24,758 nucleotides of DNA. Origin: DASWIG01 sp965371445. Lineage in GTDB: Bacteria > Acidobacteriota > Thermoanaerobaculia > Multivoradales > J023. The stretch covers positions 1 through 24,758 of the forward strand of contig CBDUYN010000155.1 of assembly GCA_965371445.1 (NCBI GenBank), read 5' to 3'. Shown here piece by piece: positions 6,865 to 14,759 of the stretch. Every line of letters begins with the position of its first letter. Positions within the stretch are counted from its first letter, which is position 1. The position numbers and the translations under genes are program-made. The notes below the pieces were generated by a model. The model made no database searches. It saw nothing but the letters and a program-made list of their open reading frames with translations, and had not been told where the DNA came from.

Positions 6865-7278
6865 CGTCTTTGATCGACGGCTGGAGAGGCTGGAACGCCT
6901 GCTGCACAACCTCAGGCCTCTCACTTCGGTCGACCGCGCCTCCTTCCTCGGCGACGAAGCCCTCCAGGCTCAGGCCGAGCGCTGGATGCATCTGGCGGTC
7001 GAGTGCGCGATCGACCTCGCGAACCACTGATCGCCGACCGCGCCTGGAAATCGCCGTCAACCAACCGGGAGACGTTTCAGGTCCTCGCGGAGAACGGCGT
7101 CCTCGACCCGGAGCTGGCGCGGCAGATGGAGGGGTGGGCGGGTCTACGCAACATCCTGGTACATCTCTACATGGAAATCGACTACGGGAAGCTCTTCGAG
7201 ATCCTGACCGACGACCTCCCGGAGATCGAGGCCTACGTGGCGGCGATGGCGCGTTTCGTCTTCGAGTTGGAAGACTGA
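6851..7278 (+). pseudogene. hepT: HepT-type HEPN toxin gene with a one-base frameshift
   Basis: From a TTG at 6851, overlapping mntA, the frame encodes VDRSVFDRRLERLERLLHNL and continues to LAVECAIDLANH, then hits TGA at 7028-7030. The expected continuation (LIADRAWKSP, then FQVLAENGVL and GLRNILVHLYMEIDYGKLFE) is present one frame over and ends at 7276-7278. Restoring one C in AACCACTGATC (to CACCTGATC) joins both parts into a normal HepT of about 142 residues. The RNILVHLY motif carries the catalytic Arg and His of HEPN RNases and the tyrosine that MntA modifies, and is intact. The lesion is either a real inactivating mutation or a base-call or assembly error at a short C-run. Confidence 0.85.
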
Positions 7279-7421
7279 AGCGCGACGGCAAGGACCGTCC
7301 CGTCCGTTCCGGAGATCCCGGGGCGCACGGGGAGGTCCGCTCCGCCCGTCCCAGGAGTGGCGTCTCGGCTCGGTTCGCTGCACAAAAAAGGAGACGTCCG
7401 CCGAGAGCCGGCGCCGATCGA

Positions 7422-7450
7422 CCGGTTCAGGGAATCCTCGGGGGAACCGG
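7422..7450. other. Stem-loop between hepT and the DUF4252 gene
   Basis: CCGGTTC at 7422-7428 pairs perfectly with GAACCGG at 7444-7450 around a 15-base loop, 45-70 bp past the stop of the minus-strand DUF4252 gene. No T-tract adjoins on either strand, so terminator function is only a possibility. Confidence 0.25.
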
Positions 7451-7494
7451 CCGGGACGATCGTGACCCAGCCGGAGAGAGAAGGTGTACCCCGG

Positions 7495-8085
7495 CTAGCC
7501 GTCGCCGTCCGGGTCGCTCTCCTCTCCCATGGCGTCGTCCTTCATATGGGTGAACATCTGCCGCATGGCTTCCTGGTTCTGCAGGACGGCCGACATGACC
7601 TGTGCCGGGTTGATCTCACCCATGACGTGGACATAACCGGCGTCGCCTTCGTCGGCAAACGCGGCGACGAGGCCCGCGACGAAGTCGCCGTCGAGGCGCA
7701 TCAGGACGTAAGCCCTCTCGCCTTCGCCCCGGACACTGACGAGCGCCGCCCAGCCCTCGCGTTTGAGCTGATCCGCGGTGTCGTCGATCGCCGCCAGGAC
7801 CTCCTCGCTGCGGTCCGCTTCCAATTCAAAAACCCGCGCCCGGACCGAGTCGATGCCGGCGGCGAGCTCGTTCAATGGCTCGTTGCCCTCGCCCACCAAG
7901 CTGACGAGCGACTGGATGGCGGCCTGGTCGAAGTCGAGGTTGAGCGACGGCGTCCCGCCGAGGGCGAGATCAAGCGAGTCGAGCTCCGCGTAGCCGAGGT
8001 GCGACGTGTCGAGCCCCTGGGCTCCGAGCGCCGGCACGAGGACGAGGGCGAGGGCGATCCAGGGCAGGGCAATCCTTCTCATCAT
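7495..8085 (-). CDS. Secreted DUF4252 domain protein
   Basis: This 196-residue protein begins MMRRIALPWIALALVLVPALG, a clear signal peptide with likely cleavage near Ala-Gln-Gly. The ATG at 8085 is chosen because GGAAGGAG lies just upstream and the signal peptide starts there; the longer frame to 8136 adds 17 non-conserved residues. The C-terminal half (WAALVSVRGEGERAYVLMRL, then GYVHVMGEINPAQV) fits DUF4252, a periplasmic or envelope family of unknown function. There the DUF4252 genes commonly sit beside extracytoplasmic sigma or two-component regulators. A divergent response-regulator gene begins about 135 bp away, so shared regulation is possible. Confidence 0.75.
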   Translation of the reverse strand: MMRRIALPWIALALVLVPALGAQGLDTSHLGYAELDSLDLALGGTPSLNLDFDQAAIQSLVSLVGEGNEPLNELAAGIDSVRARVFELEADRSEEVLAAIDDTADQLKREGWAALVSVRGEGERAYVLMRLDGDFVAGLVAAFADEGDAGYVHVMGEINPAQVMSAVLQNQEAMRQMFTHMKDDAMGEESDPDGDG

Positions 8086-8220
8086 GTCTCCTTCCGAGAG
8101 ATGGGGCGGCCCATGAAGCGGACCTTCCTCTTTCAAGACGACGCAGGCGCCGAAAAGTTACACGGCGATGACGTCCGGGCGCCTCGACGGTGTCCCCGCC
8201 TCTGTGCCACAATGCAGGCC

Positions 8221-9609
8221 ATGGAAGCGCCTCTCATCCTCGTGATCGACGACGAAACCGGCTCGCGCGAATCGATGGCCATCGCCATCGAGCGCGCCGG
8301 GCTGCGGGTGCGTACGTTCGACGAGGCGGCGAAGGCTCTGGAGCTCCTCCAGGAGGACCAGGAAGCACGCGTCGCGATCTGCGACCTGCGCATGCCCGGT
8401 ATGGACGGGATCGGCTTCATCCACGAGGTGCGCGAGCGCCGGTACGACCTGGCGGTGATCCTCGTCACCGGCTACGGCTCGATCGAGTCGGCGGTCGAGG
8501 CCATGCGCGAGGGGGCCGACGACTACCTGACGAAGCCGGTCGACCTCTACGAGCTGCGCAAGCGGGTCTCGAACCTGCTCGAGCGAAGCCAGCTCAAAGA
8601 GGAGGTCTCGACGCTTCGCCAGAGGCTCGACAAGCGCTACGGCTTCGAGTCGATCATCGGCAGCTCGGAGGTGATGGAGTATCTCTTCGAGCGCATGCGG
8701 ATGGTGGCGCCGACGCGCTCGAACGTCCTGCTCATCGGCGAAAGCGGTACCGGCAAAGAGCTGGTGGCGAACGCGCTCCACCACGCGAGCCCCCGTGTCG
8801 ACGAGCGTTTCCTCGCTATCAACTGCGGCGCCATTCCGTCCGACATCCTCGAGAGCGAGCTTTTCGGGCACGAGAAGGGGTCCTTTACCGGCGCCGTGAA
8901 CCGCAAGATCGGCAAACTCGAGATCGCCCACAAGGGGACGCTTCTCCTCGACGAGATCTCCGAGCTCTACCCCGAGCTCCAGGTGAAGCTGCTGCGGGTC
9001 CTGGAGGAGCGGCGGGTGATGCGGGTCGGTGGCAGCGAGCTGATCGACGTCGACTTCCGGCTGATCGCCGCCACCAACTGCGACCTCGAGAAAGAGGTCG
9101 AGGAAGGACGCTTCCGCGAGGACCTCTACTACCGGTTGAAGGTGGTGACGCTGCGGATCCCGCCGCTGCGCGAGCGCCAGAGCGACCTGGGGCTTTTGAC
9201 CGAGCACTACCTGAAGGAAGCTTGCGAGGAGCACGGCAAGCCGCCGATGCACTTCTCGGGCGAGGCCCTCGGGGTGCTCTCCCGCTACACCTGGCCCGGG
9301 AACGTCCGCGAGCTCAAGAACGCCATCGAGTCGATCGTCATCTTCCAGACCGAGGAGGAGATCAACGTCGAGGCCTTACCGCCGGAGGTCCGCGAGGCCA
9401 CGATGCTCTCCGGCACCCAGGGTCCGGTCCAGAGCATGGTCGGCGCGCCGCGGACCATGGTGCAGATCGAGCGCCAGGCGATCGTGGAGACGCTCGAACG
9501 AACCAAGGGGCACCGCGCGGAAGCGGCACGCCTCTTGGGGATCGGGCTCCGTACCTTGCAGCGCAAGCTCAAGGACTTCCAAGAAGACAGCGCCAACGAC
9601 GAGGAATGA
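8221..9609 (+). CDS. Sigma-54-dependent response regulator (NtrC/AtoC type)
   Basis: This 462-residue protein has three domains. The receiver (about 5-118) has Asp10-Asp11, phospho-acceptor Asp55, Thr83 and Lys105. The AAA+ domain (about 145-375) has Walker A GESGTGKE at 173-180, the sigma-54 contact loop GSFTGA at 220-225, Walker B GTLLLDEI, and the GNVREL segment. The C-terminal Fis-type helix-turn-helix (GHRAEAARLLGIGLRTLQRK) is complete. It should activate sigma-54 promoters after phosphorylation by an unidentified kinase. ATG 8221 is used; ATG 8212 would add MQA and neither has a strong ribosome binding site. The central loop is GSFTGA rather than the usual GAFTGA. A small gene follows after 6 bp. 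Confidence 0.93.
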   Translation: MEAPLILVIDDETGSRESMAIAIERAGLRVRTFDEAAKALELLQEDQEARVAICDLRMPGMDGIGFIHEVRERRYDLAVILVTGYGSIESAVEAMREGADDYLTKPVDLYELRKRVSNLLERSQLKEEVSTLRQRLDKRYGFESIIGSSEVMEYLFERMRMVAPTRSNVLLIGESGTGKELVANALHHASPRVDERFLAINCGAIPSDILESELFGHEKGSFTGAVNRKIGKLEIAHKGTLLLDEISELYPELQVKLLRVLEERRVMRVGGSELIDVDFRLIAATNCDLEKEVEEGRFREDLYYRLKVVTLRIPPLRERQSDLGLLTEHYLKEACEEHGKPPMHFSGEALGVLSRYTWPGNVRELKNAIESIVIFQTEEEINVEALPPEVREATMLSGTQGPVQSMVGAPRTMVQIERQAIVETLERTKGHRAEAARLLGIGLRTLQRKLKDFQEDSANDEE

Positions 9610-9615
9610 ATCGCG

Positions 9616-9831
9616 ATGGATCTACCGACTGAAGTCCAGCTACACAACGAGCTCCTGGGCATGAAGGGCGCCAAGGCGACGCTCATCACGGTGAGCCCCG
9701 ACGGTTTCTACGAGCTGAAATGCGTCTTCGGGACCCACACGCACCGGGTGCTGCTCCCGATCCAGTCGACGGCCGTCATCTTCCGGGAGCCCGAGCCCAC
9801 CTTCGAGGCCGACGTCGAGATCGAACGCTAG
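9616..9831 (+). CDS. Small conserved-looking protein co-transcribed with the response regulator
   Basis: This 71-residue protein (MDLPTEVQLHNELLGMKGAK, then a beta-rich half ending FEADVEIER) starts 6 bp after the regulator stop with GAGGA upstream, so the two are almost surely one transcript. The pattern of short alternating hydrophobic strands (TLITVSPDGFYELKCVFG, HRVLLPI) suggests a small beta-barrel or PilZ-like fold, but no family is recognised. It has no signal peptide or membrane segment. A role tied to the regulator is inferred only from position. Confidence 0.7.
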   Translation: MDLPTEVQLHNELLGMKGAKATLITVSPDGFYELKCVFGTHTHRVLLPIQSTAVIFREPEPTFEADVEIER

Positions 9832-9927
9832 GTAGAAGGCGACGGATATAGGGGCGAGTGTGCCAGACGAGGGCGTTGCGGGCAACCAGGGATGGCGTGT
9901 CGGCCGCAGGACGGGGAGAATGGCCCC

Positions 9928-11148
9928 ATGGTCTCTCCTCCCCCGCAGCCCCCCAACCGGCAGCTCCTGGGCAACCTGGTCCGCTTCGGACGCCTGCTGC
10001 GCCGCTTGGGCCTCGCCACGACGATGGCCGAGATCCACACCCTGATCGACGCTTTGGACGAAGTCGCCATCACCTCGCGCCGCGACTTCCGGGAAGCGGC
10101 GCGTACCATCCTCGTCCATCGCCGGGAGCACCTGGGGGTCTTCGACTACGCTTTTGACCTCTTCTGGACGGCCGACGCCTTGAAACCTCGCACCCGGGTC
10201 GACCTGGGACGGATCCTGAAGCGTAGCCGGCGTCCGCAGGAGGTGGCGCTCCTCGAGCGCCGCGCCGAGGACGGGGTCGAGCTTGCCGAGAGCGACGCCA
10301 CCGTCGTCGAGCGGCGCTACACCTGGAGCGCCCGGGAGCTTCTGCGCCGTAAGGACTTCGCCGAGCTGAGCGACGAGGAGGCTGAGGAGGTGCGCCGTCT
10401 CATGCGGCGGGGGACGCTTCGCCTCGCGCCGCGCCGCACCCGCCGCCGGGTGCCGGCGCCCGCCGGCAAGCTCCTCGACCTGCGCTCGACCCTACGCCAG
10501 AGCCTGCGCTACGGCGGCGAGGTCGTCGAGCTCGCCTGGCGGCGGCGCAAGACGAAACGCCGGCCGCTCGTCGTCCTCTGCGACGTCAGCGGCTCGATGG
10601 AGCTTTACTCGCGGTTGCTGCTCCAGTTCGTCTACACCTTGAAAGGCGCCACCGACCGGCTGGAGGCGTTCGTCTTCGGGACGCGCCTGACCCGCATCAC
10701 CCGCCAGCTCAGGACCCGCGACGTCGACCGCGCCCTGGCCGACGCCACCGCCGCCATCGCCGACTGGGGAGGCGGGACGCGGATCGGCGAGTCCTTGAAA
10801 GCGTTCAACTTCGACTGGGCGCGTCGCGTCTTGGGGCAGGGCGCGGTGGTGGCGGTGATCTCCGACGGTTGGGACCGCGGCGAGCTCGAGCTCCTGGAGC
10901 GGGAGGTCGCGCGGCTGCGGCGCCACGCGGATCGGCTGATCTGGCTCAATCCACTCCTCGGGTCAGAGGGCTATGAGCCTCTGACCCGCGGCATCCGGGC
11001 GGTCCTGCCCTACGTCGACGACTTCCTGCCGGTCCACAACCTGGAGAGCCTGGAGCAGCTCGCCCGCCTCCTCGAACGGCTCGACGAACGGCGCCCCCGG
11101 CTGGTGTTCTCCCCCCCTCGTTCCCCCCAAGGGGAGGCAGCCGGCTAG
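9928..11148 (+). CDS. VWA domain protein, CoxE-like
   Basis: This 406-residue protein resembles CoxE-type VWA proteins. The first 200 residues are helical and basic (NRQLLGNLVRFGRLLRRLGL). The VWA domain begins near 212 with the MIDAS motif DVSGSM (Asp219), then GGTRIGESLKAFN and AVISDGWDRGE, and ends WLNPLLGSEGYEPLTRGI, which is characteristic of the family. Such proteins usually act with a MoxR AAA+ ATPase to insert metals or remodel cofactor-bearing enzymes such as CO dehydrogenase. No MoxR or molybdenum-enzyme gene is in the window. ATG 9928 with GGGGAG upstream is preferred to ATG 9892. The last four bases overlap the convergent gene at 11145. Confidence 0.88.
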   Translation: MVSPPPQPPNRQLLGNLVRFGRLLRRLGLATTMAEIHTLIDALDEVAITSRRDFREAARTILVHRREHLGVFDYAFDLFWTADALKPRTRVDLGRILKRSRRPQEVALLERRAEDGVELAESDATVVERRYTWSARELLRRKDFAELSDEEAEEVRRLMRRGTLRLAPRRTRRRVPAPAGKLLDLRSTLRQSLRYGGEVVELAWRRRKTKRRPLVVLCDVSGSMELYSRLLLQFVYTLKGATDRLEAFVFGTRLTRITRQLRTRDVDRALADATAAIADWGGGTRIGESLKAFNFDWARRVLGQGAVVAVISDGWDRGELELLEREVARLRRHADRLIWLNPLLGSEGYEPLTRGIRAVLPYVDDFLPVHNLESLEQLARLLERLDERRPRLVFSPPRSPQGEAAG

Positions 11149-11411
11149 CTGATCTTGCCCTTGGCGATGGCGGCTTCGACGGTCTTGATGGTCTTGTTCA
11201 TCGTTTGGCGCAGCTCGTGCTCGTGCTCCTGCTGGGGGAGCTTTTTCTCGACCAGGTCCATGTAGGACATGCGCTTGAGCCAGAGGACGGCCCCCGCGTC
11301 GTAGACACGGATCTCGTAAGCGCCGACCTTGTCGCCCAGGTCCTCACACTGGATGTGGAGCCTGCGGCCCTCGTACTCGAAGATCTGGTTGATGCCGGTG
11401 ATCATGATCAT
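11145..11411 (-). CDS. Small hypothetical protein
   Basis: This 88-residue protein has a beta-rich N-terminal half (INQIFEYEGRRLHIQCEDLG, then AYEIRVYDAGAVLWLKRMSY) and a charged helical tail rich in Gln, Glu and Lys. No family is recognised. The start is ATG 11411 or ATG 11405. There is no Shine-Dalgarno before either; a TATCCT at 11424-11429 lies so close that a leaderless transcript is possible. It converges with the VWA gene, overlapping it by 4 bp, and shares direction with the MBL hydrolase gene that ends 24 bp upstream of it, so it may instead be read from that transcript. Confidence 0.65.
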   Translation of the reverse strand: MIMITGINQIFEYEGRRLHIQCEDLGDKVGAYEIRVYDAGAVLWLKRMSYMDLVEKKLPQQEHEHELRQTMNKTIKTVEAAIAKGKIS

Positions 11412-11435
11412 GACGGAAGGAGAGGATACCGCAGG

Positions 11436-12218
11436 TCAGGGGTCTACCTCAATACCTCGTTCGTCCCCGAGCAGGAAGCTCATGAGGTCCCGTCCCACCA
11501 GGATCTCTCCGGCGAAGCCCCGACCGGCGGCTCGGGCGTCCAGGCCGGCGGCGTCGATCCCGCGGTAGAGATGGGAGCAGACGATCCGCCCGGCACCGCT
11601 TCGGACCGCCAGCTCGACGATCTCTTCGTCGCTCAGGTGGCCGGAGTCGATCACCGCCAGGCCGACGCCGCGCAGGAATTCCACCTCCTCCTCGTGGAAC
11701 GAGCTGTCGCCCGTCAGGGCGTAGGTGCGGCCCTTGTGCGTCCACTTGAGGCCGTGGTTCGAGGCCGGGGGCAGGTCGCCGAAGACGAAGTCGTGAAGGT
11801 GGCCTTCGCGGTCAACGATGCGGATCTCCTCGCCCCGGACCTCGTGCAGGACGACCCGGAAGTGCTCCCGCCGCTCCAGGGTGTCGGGTCCGAAGAGGCT
11901 CAGGAGGCGCATGAGCTGGACCTCGAGGCCGATCGGACCGTAGACGTGGAGGTCCCGGTGCCGCGGGTCGACCTGGGACCAGCAGGCGCCGTGGAGGTAA
12001 GGGACGAGGTCCGAGAGGTGGTCGGGGTGGAAGTGGGAGAGGACGACGTGCTCGACGTCGTCCTGGCGCAGGCCGAGCCCCGCCAGGCGGGCGGCGACGC
12101 CGCGTCCGAAGTCGAAGACGAGGCGCAGGTCCGTCATCTCGACGAGGACGGCCGAGGCCGCGCGTTCGGCTTCGAGCTGACAGGTGCCGGTGCCGAGGAG
12201 CAGGAGGCGTTCGCTCAT
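11436..12218 (-). CDS. Metallo-beta-lactamase-fold hydrolase, RNase Z-like subgroup
   Basis: This 260-residue protein opens with the first strand LLLLGTGTCQLEAERAASAV. The metal motif SHFHPDHLSD is at 61-70 (His62, His64, Asp66, His67), later ligand regions are in YALTGDSSF and IDSGHLSDEEI, and a final histidine is in IVCSHLYRG. The arrangement resembles ribonuclease Z and arylsulfatase-like MBL proteins, but the RNase Z substrate-binding arm is not evident, so the substrate is unknown. ATG 12218 starts exactly at the first strand; no clear ribosome binding site precedes it. It is divergent from the permease gene at 12360 and precedes the small gene at 11411 in the same direction. Confidence 0.85.
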   Translation of the reverse strand: MSERLLLLGTGTCQLEAERAASAVLVEMTDLRLVFDFGRGVAARLAGLGLRQDDVEHVVLSHFHPDHLSDLVPYLHGACWSQVDPRHRDLHVYGPIGLEVQLMRLLSLFGPDTLERREHFRVVLHEVRGEEIRIVDREGHLHDFVFGDLPPASNHGLKWTHKGRTYALTGDSSFHEEEVEFLRGVGLAVIDSGHLSDEEIVELAVRSGAGRIVCSHLYRGIDAAGLDARAAGRGFAGEILVGRDLMSFLLGDERGIEVDP

Positions 12219-12275
12219 GGAGGCAGCTTATCCCGTCTTCTGGGTGCTCTGAGTGAGCCTGGCCACCCGCCAGCC

Positions 12276-12293
12276 TTGCAGGGACCCCTGCAA
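12276..12293. promoter_or_regulatory. Palindromic site upstream of the permease gene
   Basis: TTGCAGG, four bases, then CCTGCAA form a perfect inverted repeat in the 141-bp divergent spacer, 67 bp before the permease ATG. It has the look of a dimeric repressor operator; orphan permeases of this kind are often controlled by PadR-type repressors, but no such gene is in the window. Confidence 0.4.
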
Positions 12294-12359
12294 CTATTTG
12301 CCTCTTCAAACGTCTATGTCCACCAGGCCGCCCAAGGTCGCCGCGACGAGGAGATCTGT

Positions 12360-14408
12360 ATGCACGCTTCCATCCGTCTGCTCCGCTACACCATCCGCCA
12401 GCTGGTCAAGAACCCCGGCTCGAGTGCCGTCGCCGTAGTGACCATGGCGCTTGGCATCTCGCTCACGGTCTCGATGTTCTCGATCATCGACGGCGTCCTG
12501 CTCAAGGGGCTGCCCTTCGAGGAGGGCGAAGAGATCGTCGCCGTCTGGGGCACCAACCCCGAGCGGGACATCCAGCGCACGGGGATCTCGCACCACGACC
12601 TGGTGGAGCTGCGCGAGCAGCAGACGAGCTTCGAGGGCCTGGCGGGGACGACCGGCGGCACCTTCAACCTGAGCGACGAGGGCTTGCCCGACCGCTACAA
12701 CGGGGGTTGGGTGTCGGCCAACGCGTTCGACCTGCTGGGCGTCAAGCCTTTGATCGGCAGCGGCTTCGAGCCGGCCCACGAGCAGCCCGGGGCCGAACGG
12801 GCCTTGCTGCTTGGCTATCACGTCTGGCAGCAGCGCTACGGCGGCGATGCGGACATCCTGGGACGGGTAGTCCGGGTCAATTCGGAGCCGGCGACCATCG
12901 TCGGCGTGATGCCGGAGGGCTTTCAGTTTCCCGGCGAAGACGAGGTCTGGCTGCCGCTCGTCCTCGAGGTCCACGAAAGGCCGCGCGGCGTCGACAGCCC
13001 GATGGTGACGGTCTTTGGCCGGCTCAAAGACGGCGGGACGATCGACGGCGCCGCGAGCGACCTGGCGACCATCGCCCGCCGCCTCGCCGAGGAGTACCCG
13101 GAGACCCATCAGGGCAACAGCATCACGGTCGAGCCCTTTGTCTCGAGCTTTCTCGGCGAGGAGACGATCCTGCTGCTCGGCGTCATGATGAGCGCGGTCG
13201 TCCTGGTGCTGCTGGTCGCCTGCTTCAACGTGACGAACCTGCTCCTGGGCCGTGCCTTCGCCCGCAGCCGCGAGCTCGCCATCCGCTCGGCCCTCGGCGC
13301 TCGCCGGTGGCGTACAGTCGGTCTGATCCTCACCGAGTCGGCCTTGATCGCCGCCAGCGGTGCCGTGCTCGGCATGGGCCTCGCGCACTTTGCGGTGCGG
13401 GCCTTGAACGACGCCATCGTCGTCACCGACCCTCCGTTCTGGTTCGACATCGCGTTGAGCGGCCGCGTCCTCCTCTTTACGACGGCGGTCACCGCCCTCT
13501 CGGCGCTGGCCGCGGGCTTCGTGCCGGCGCTCCAGGCCTCCCGGAGCGACGTCAGCCAGGTCCTCCAGGATACGGTTCGCGGCACGACGAGCTGGCGGAT
13601 CGGCTGGATCTCCCGGAGCCTCGTCGTGGCGGAGGTGGCGATCTCCTGCGCGCTCCTGGTGGCGGCCGGGTTGATGGTCCGTAGCGTCCTGGCCATCCAG
13701 TCCTACGACCTGAAGTTCGACAGCTCGAACCTCCTGACCGCCCGCGTCGGCCTCTTCGAGGGCGATTATCCGGAGGAGTCCGAGTGGCTCACCTTCTTCG
13801 AGCGCGTCCAGGAGCGGGTCGGGGCGCGGCCCGAGGTCGAGGTGGCGGCGATCGGCACGGTCGTCCCGGTGGAGACCGAGATCGGCTCTCCCCGTACGCG
13901 CTTCGAGCGCCTTGGCGAGAGCTACGAGGCCCCCTTCCAGATGCCCCTGGCGCGCTTGACCGCGGTGAGCCCCGGTTACTTCGAGACGATCGGTGTGGCG
14001 ATCCTCGCCGGCCGCGACTTCACGGCCGCCGACCGCGAAGGCTCGGCAGCCGTCGCCATCGTCAACCAAGACTTCGCGTCCAAGGAATGGCCGGGGAAAA
14101 ACCCGATCGGCCAACGCGTCAACCTGTGGCGCGGCGAGGAAAAGGAAGCCGAGGACCCCGGCTGGGTCGAGGTCGTGGGGCTGGTACCCGACCTGCGTTT
14201 CGCCGACTTCGACAACGACGACGACCAGGAGGGGATCTACGTCCCTCTCACCTATCAGCCGCCGCGCTTCGCCTGGATCATCGTCCGGACCCACACCGAT
14301 CCGCTGCAGCTCACGGACACCCTGCGTCGAACGGTCCTGGAGCTCGATCCGAACCTTCCTCTCTACTTCGTGAATTCGATGGAGCAGGTCTTGCACAGGA
14401 CGATGTGA
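12360..14408 (+). CDS. MacB/FtsX-family permease (acidobacterial duplicated orphan permease type), C-terminally truncated
   Basis: The 682-residue membrane protein begins MHASIRLLRYTIRQLVKNPG, the usual start of this family. A first transmembrane helix (AVVTMALGISLTVSMFSIID) is followed by a MacB-like periplasmic domain to about 260 and then an FtsX domain with three helices (near 270, 325 and 370). A second half starts with one helix near 435 (LVVAEVAISCALLVAAGLM) and a second periplasmic domain. The protein stops at VNSMEQVLHRTM, exactly where relatives continue into a second FtsX domain of about 130 residues with three more helices. No such sequence follows in any frame. It is probably a truncated, non-functional copy. 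No ATPase gene is nearby, as is normal for orphan permeases. Confidence 0.85.
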   Translation: MHASIRLLRYTIRQLVKNPGSSAVAVVTMALGISLTVSMFSIIDGVLLKGLPFEEGEEIVAVWGTNPERDIQRTGISHHDLVELREQQTSFEGLAGTTGGTFNLSDEGLPDRYNGGWVSANAFDLLGVKPLIGSGFEPAHEQPGAERALLLGYHVWQQRYGGDADILGRVVRVNSEPATIVGVMPEGFQFPGEDEVWLPLVLEVHERPRGVDSPMVTVFGRLKDGGTIDGAASDLATIARRLAEEYPETHQGNSITVEPFVSSFLGEETILLLGVMMSAVVLVLLVACFNVTNLLLGRAFARSRELAIRSALGARRWRTVGLILTESALIAASGAVLGMGLAHFAVRALNDAIVVTDPPFWFDIALSGRVLLFTTAVTALSALAAGFVPALQASRSDVSQVLQDTVRGTTSWRIGWISRSLVVAEVAISCALLVAAGLMVRSVLAIQSYDLKFDSSNLLTARVGLFEGDYPEESEWLTFFERVQERVGARPEVEVAAIGTVVPVETEIGSPRTRFERLGESYEAPFQMPLARLTAVSPGYFETIGVAILAGRDFTAADREGSAAVAIVNQDFASKEWPGKNPIGQRVNLWRGEEKEAEDPGWVEVVGLVPDLRFADFDNDDDQEGIYVPLTYQPPRFAWIIVRTHTDPLQLTDTLRRTVLELDPNLPLYFVNSMEQVLHRTM

Positions 14409-14483
14409 TTTCCGACCTCAGGCGGAGCGCGGACCGTCCACGCCCTGGCCGGCTCCTTCAGTACCAACTTGCCAGCAAAGTGC

Positions 14484-14513
14484 TTGCATCTTGGCCATCT
14501 TCCTTACTAGACT
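14484..14513 (+). promoter_or_regulatory. Promoter of vapBC
   Basis: TTGCAT at 14484-14489 and TAGACT at 14508-14513 are 18 bp apart and lie 20 bp before the vapB ATG. Each matches the sigma-70 consensus at four of six positions. Confidence 0.5.
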
Positions 14514-14532
14514 GGGATCAGGAGGGCAAACC

Positions 14533-14757
14533 ATGGCGACTCTGACGATCCGCAACGTGGCCGACGACGTGGTCGGCCGGCTCAAGGAATCGGCGGCCCG
14601 CAACCGGCGTTCGATGGAGCAGGAGGTCCGAGAGCTGCTGAGTCAGCGGTTCGCCAGCCGCGAAGAGCTTGCCGCCCGGATCCGAAAGCGTTGGGAAAGC
14701 TCTCCGCCGATCCGAGCCGAGCAAGTCGACGCCTGGATCGACACCGGACGGACCTGA
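14533..14757 (+). CDS. vapB: VapB/FitA-type antitoxin
   Basis: This 74-residue protein begins MATLTIRNVADDVVGRLKES, a ribbon-helix-helix DNA-binding domain of the FitA/VapB type, followed by SMEQEVRELL and a C-terminal tail that would wrap around the toxin. AGGAGG lies 7 bp before the ATG at 14533, an ideal ribosome binding site, which also excludes the longer frame. The toxin gene starts 3 bp after its stop. Antitoxins of this kind bind their own promoter with the toxin and repress it, so the promoter at 14484-14513 is the likely operator. The gene appears complete. Confidence 0.92.
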   Translation: MATLTIRNVADDVVGRLKESAARNRRSMEQEVRELLSQRFASREELAARIRKRWESSPPIRAEQVDAWIDTGRT

Positions 14758-14759
14758 GC

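Noticed and set aside
7383..7412. Possible minus-strand terminator with six T residues
   Set aside because: The nearest stem (CGCCG/CGGCG) is weak and separated from the T-tract by about nine bases.
7357..8220. Possible N-terminal extension of the response regulator
   Set aside because: The open frame upstream of 8212 is antisense to the DUF4252 gene, and the receiver domain begins properly at the chosen ATG.
10960..10987. Perfect 10-bp inverted repeat (GGGTCAGAGG/CCTCTGACCC)
   Set aside because: It lies inside the VWA coding region over conserved residues and has no T-tract, so it is probably incidental.
11205..12359. Possible N-terminal extension of the permease
   Set aside because: It is antisense to the MBL hydrolase and its downstream neighbour; the family N-terminus starts at 12360.
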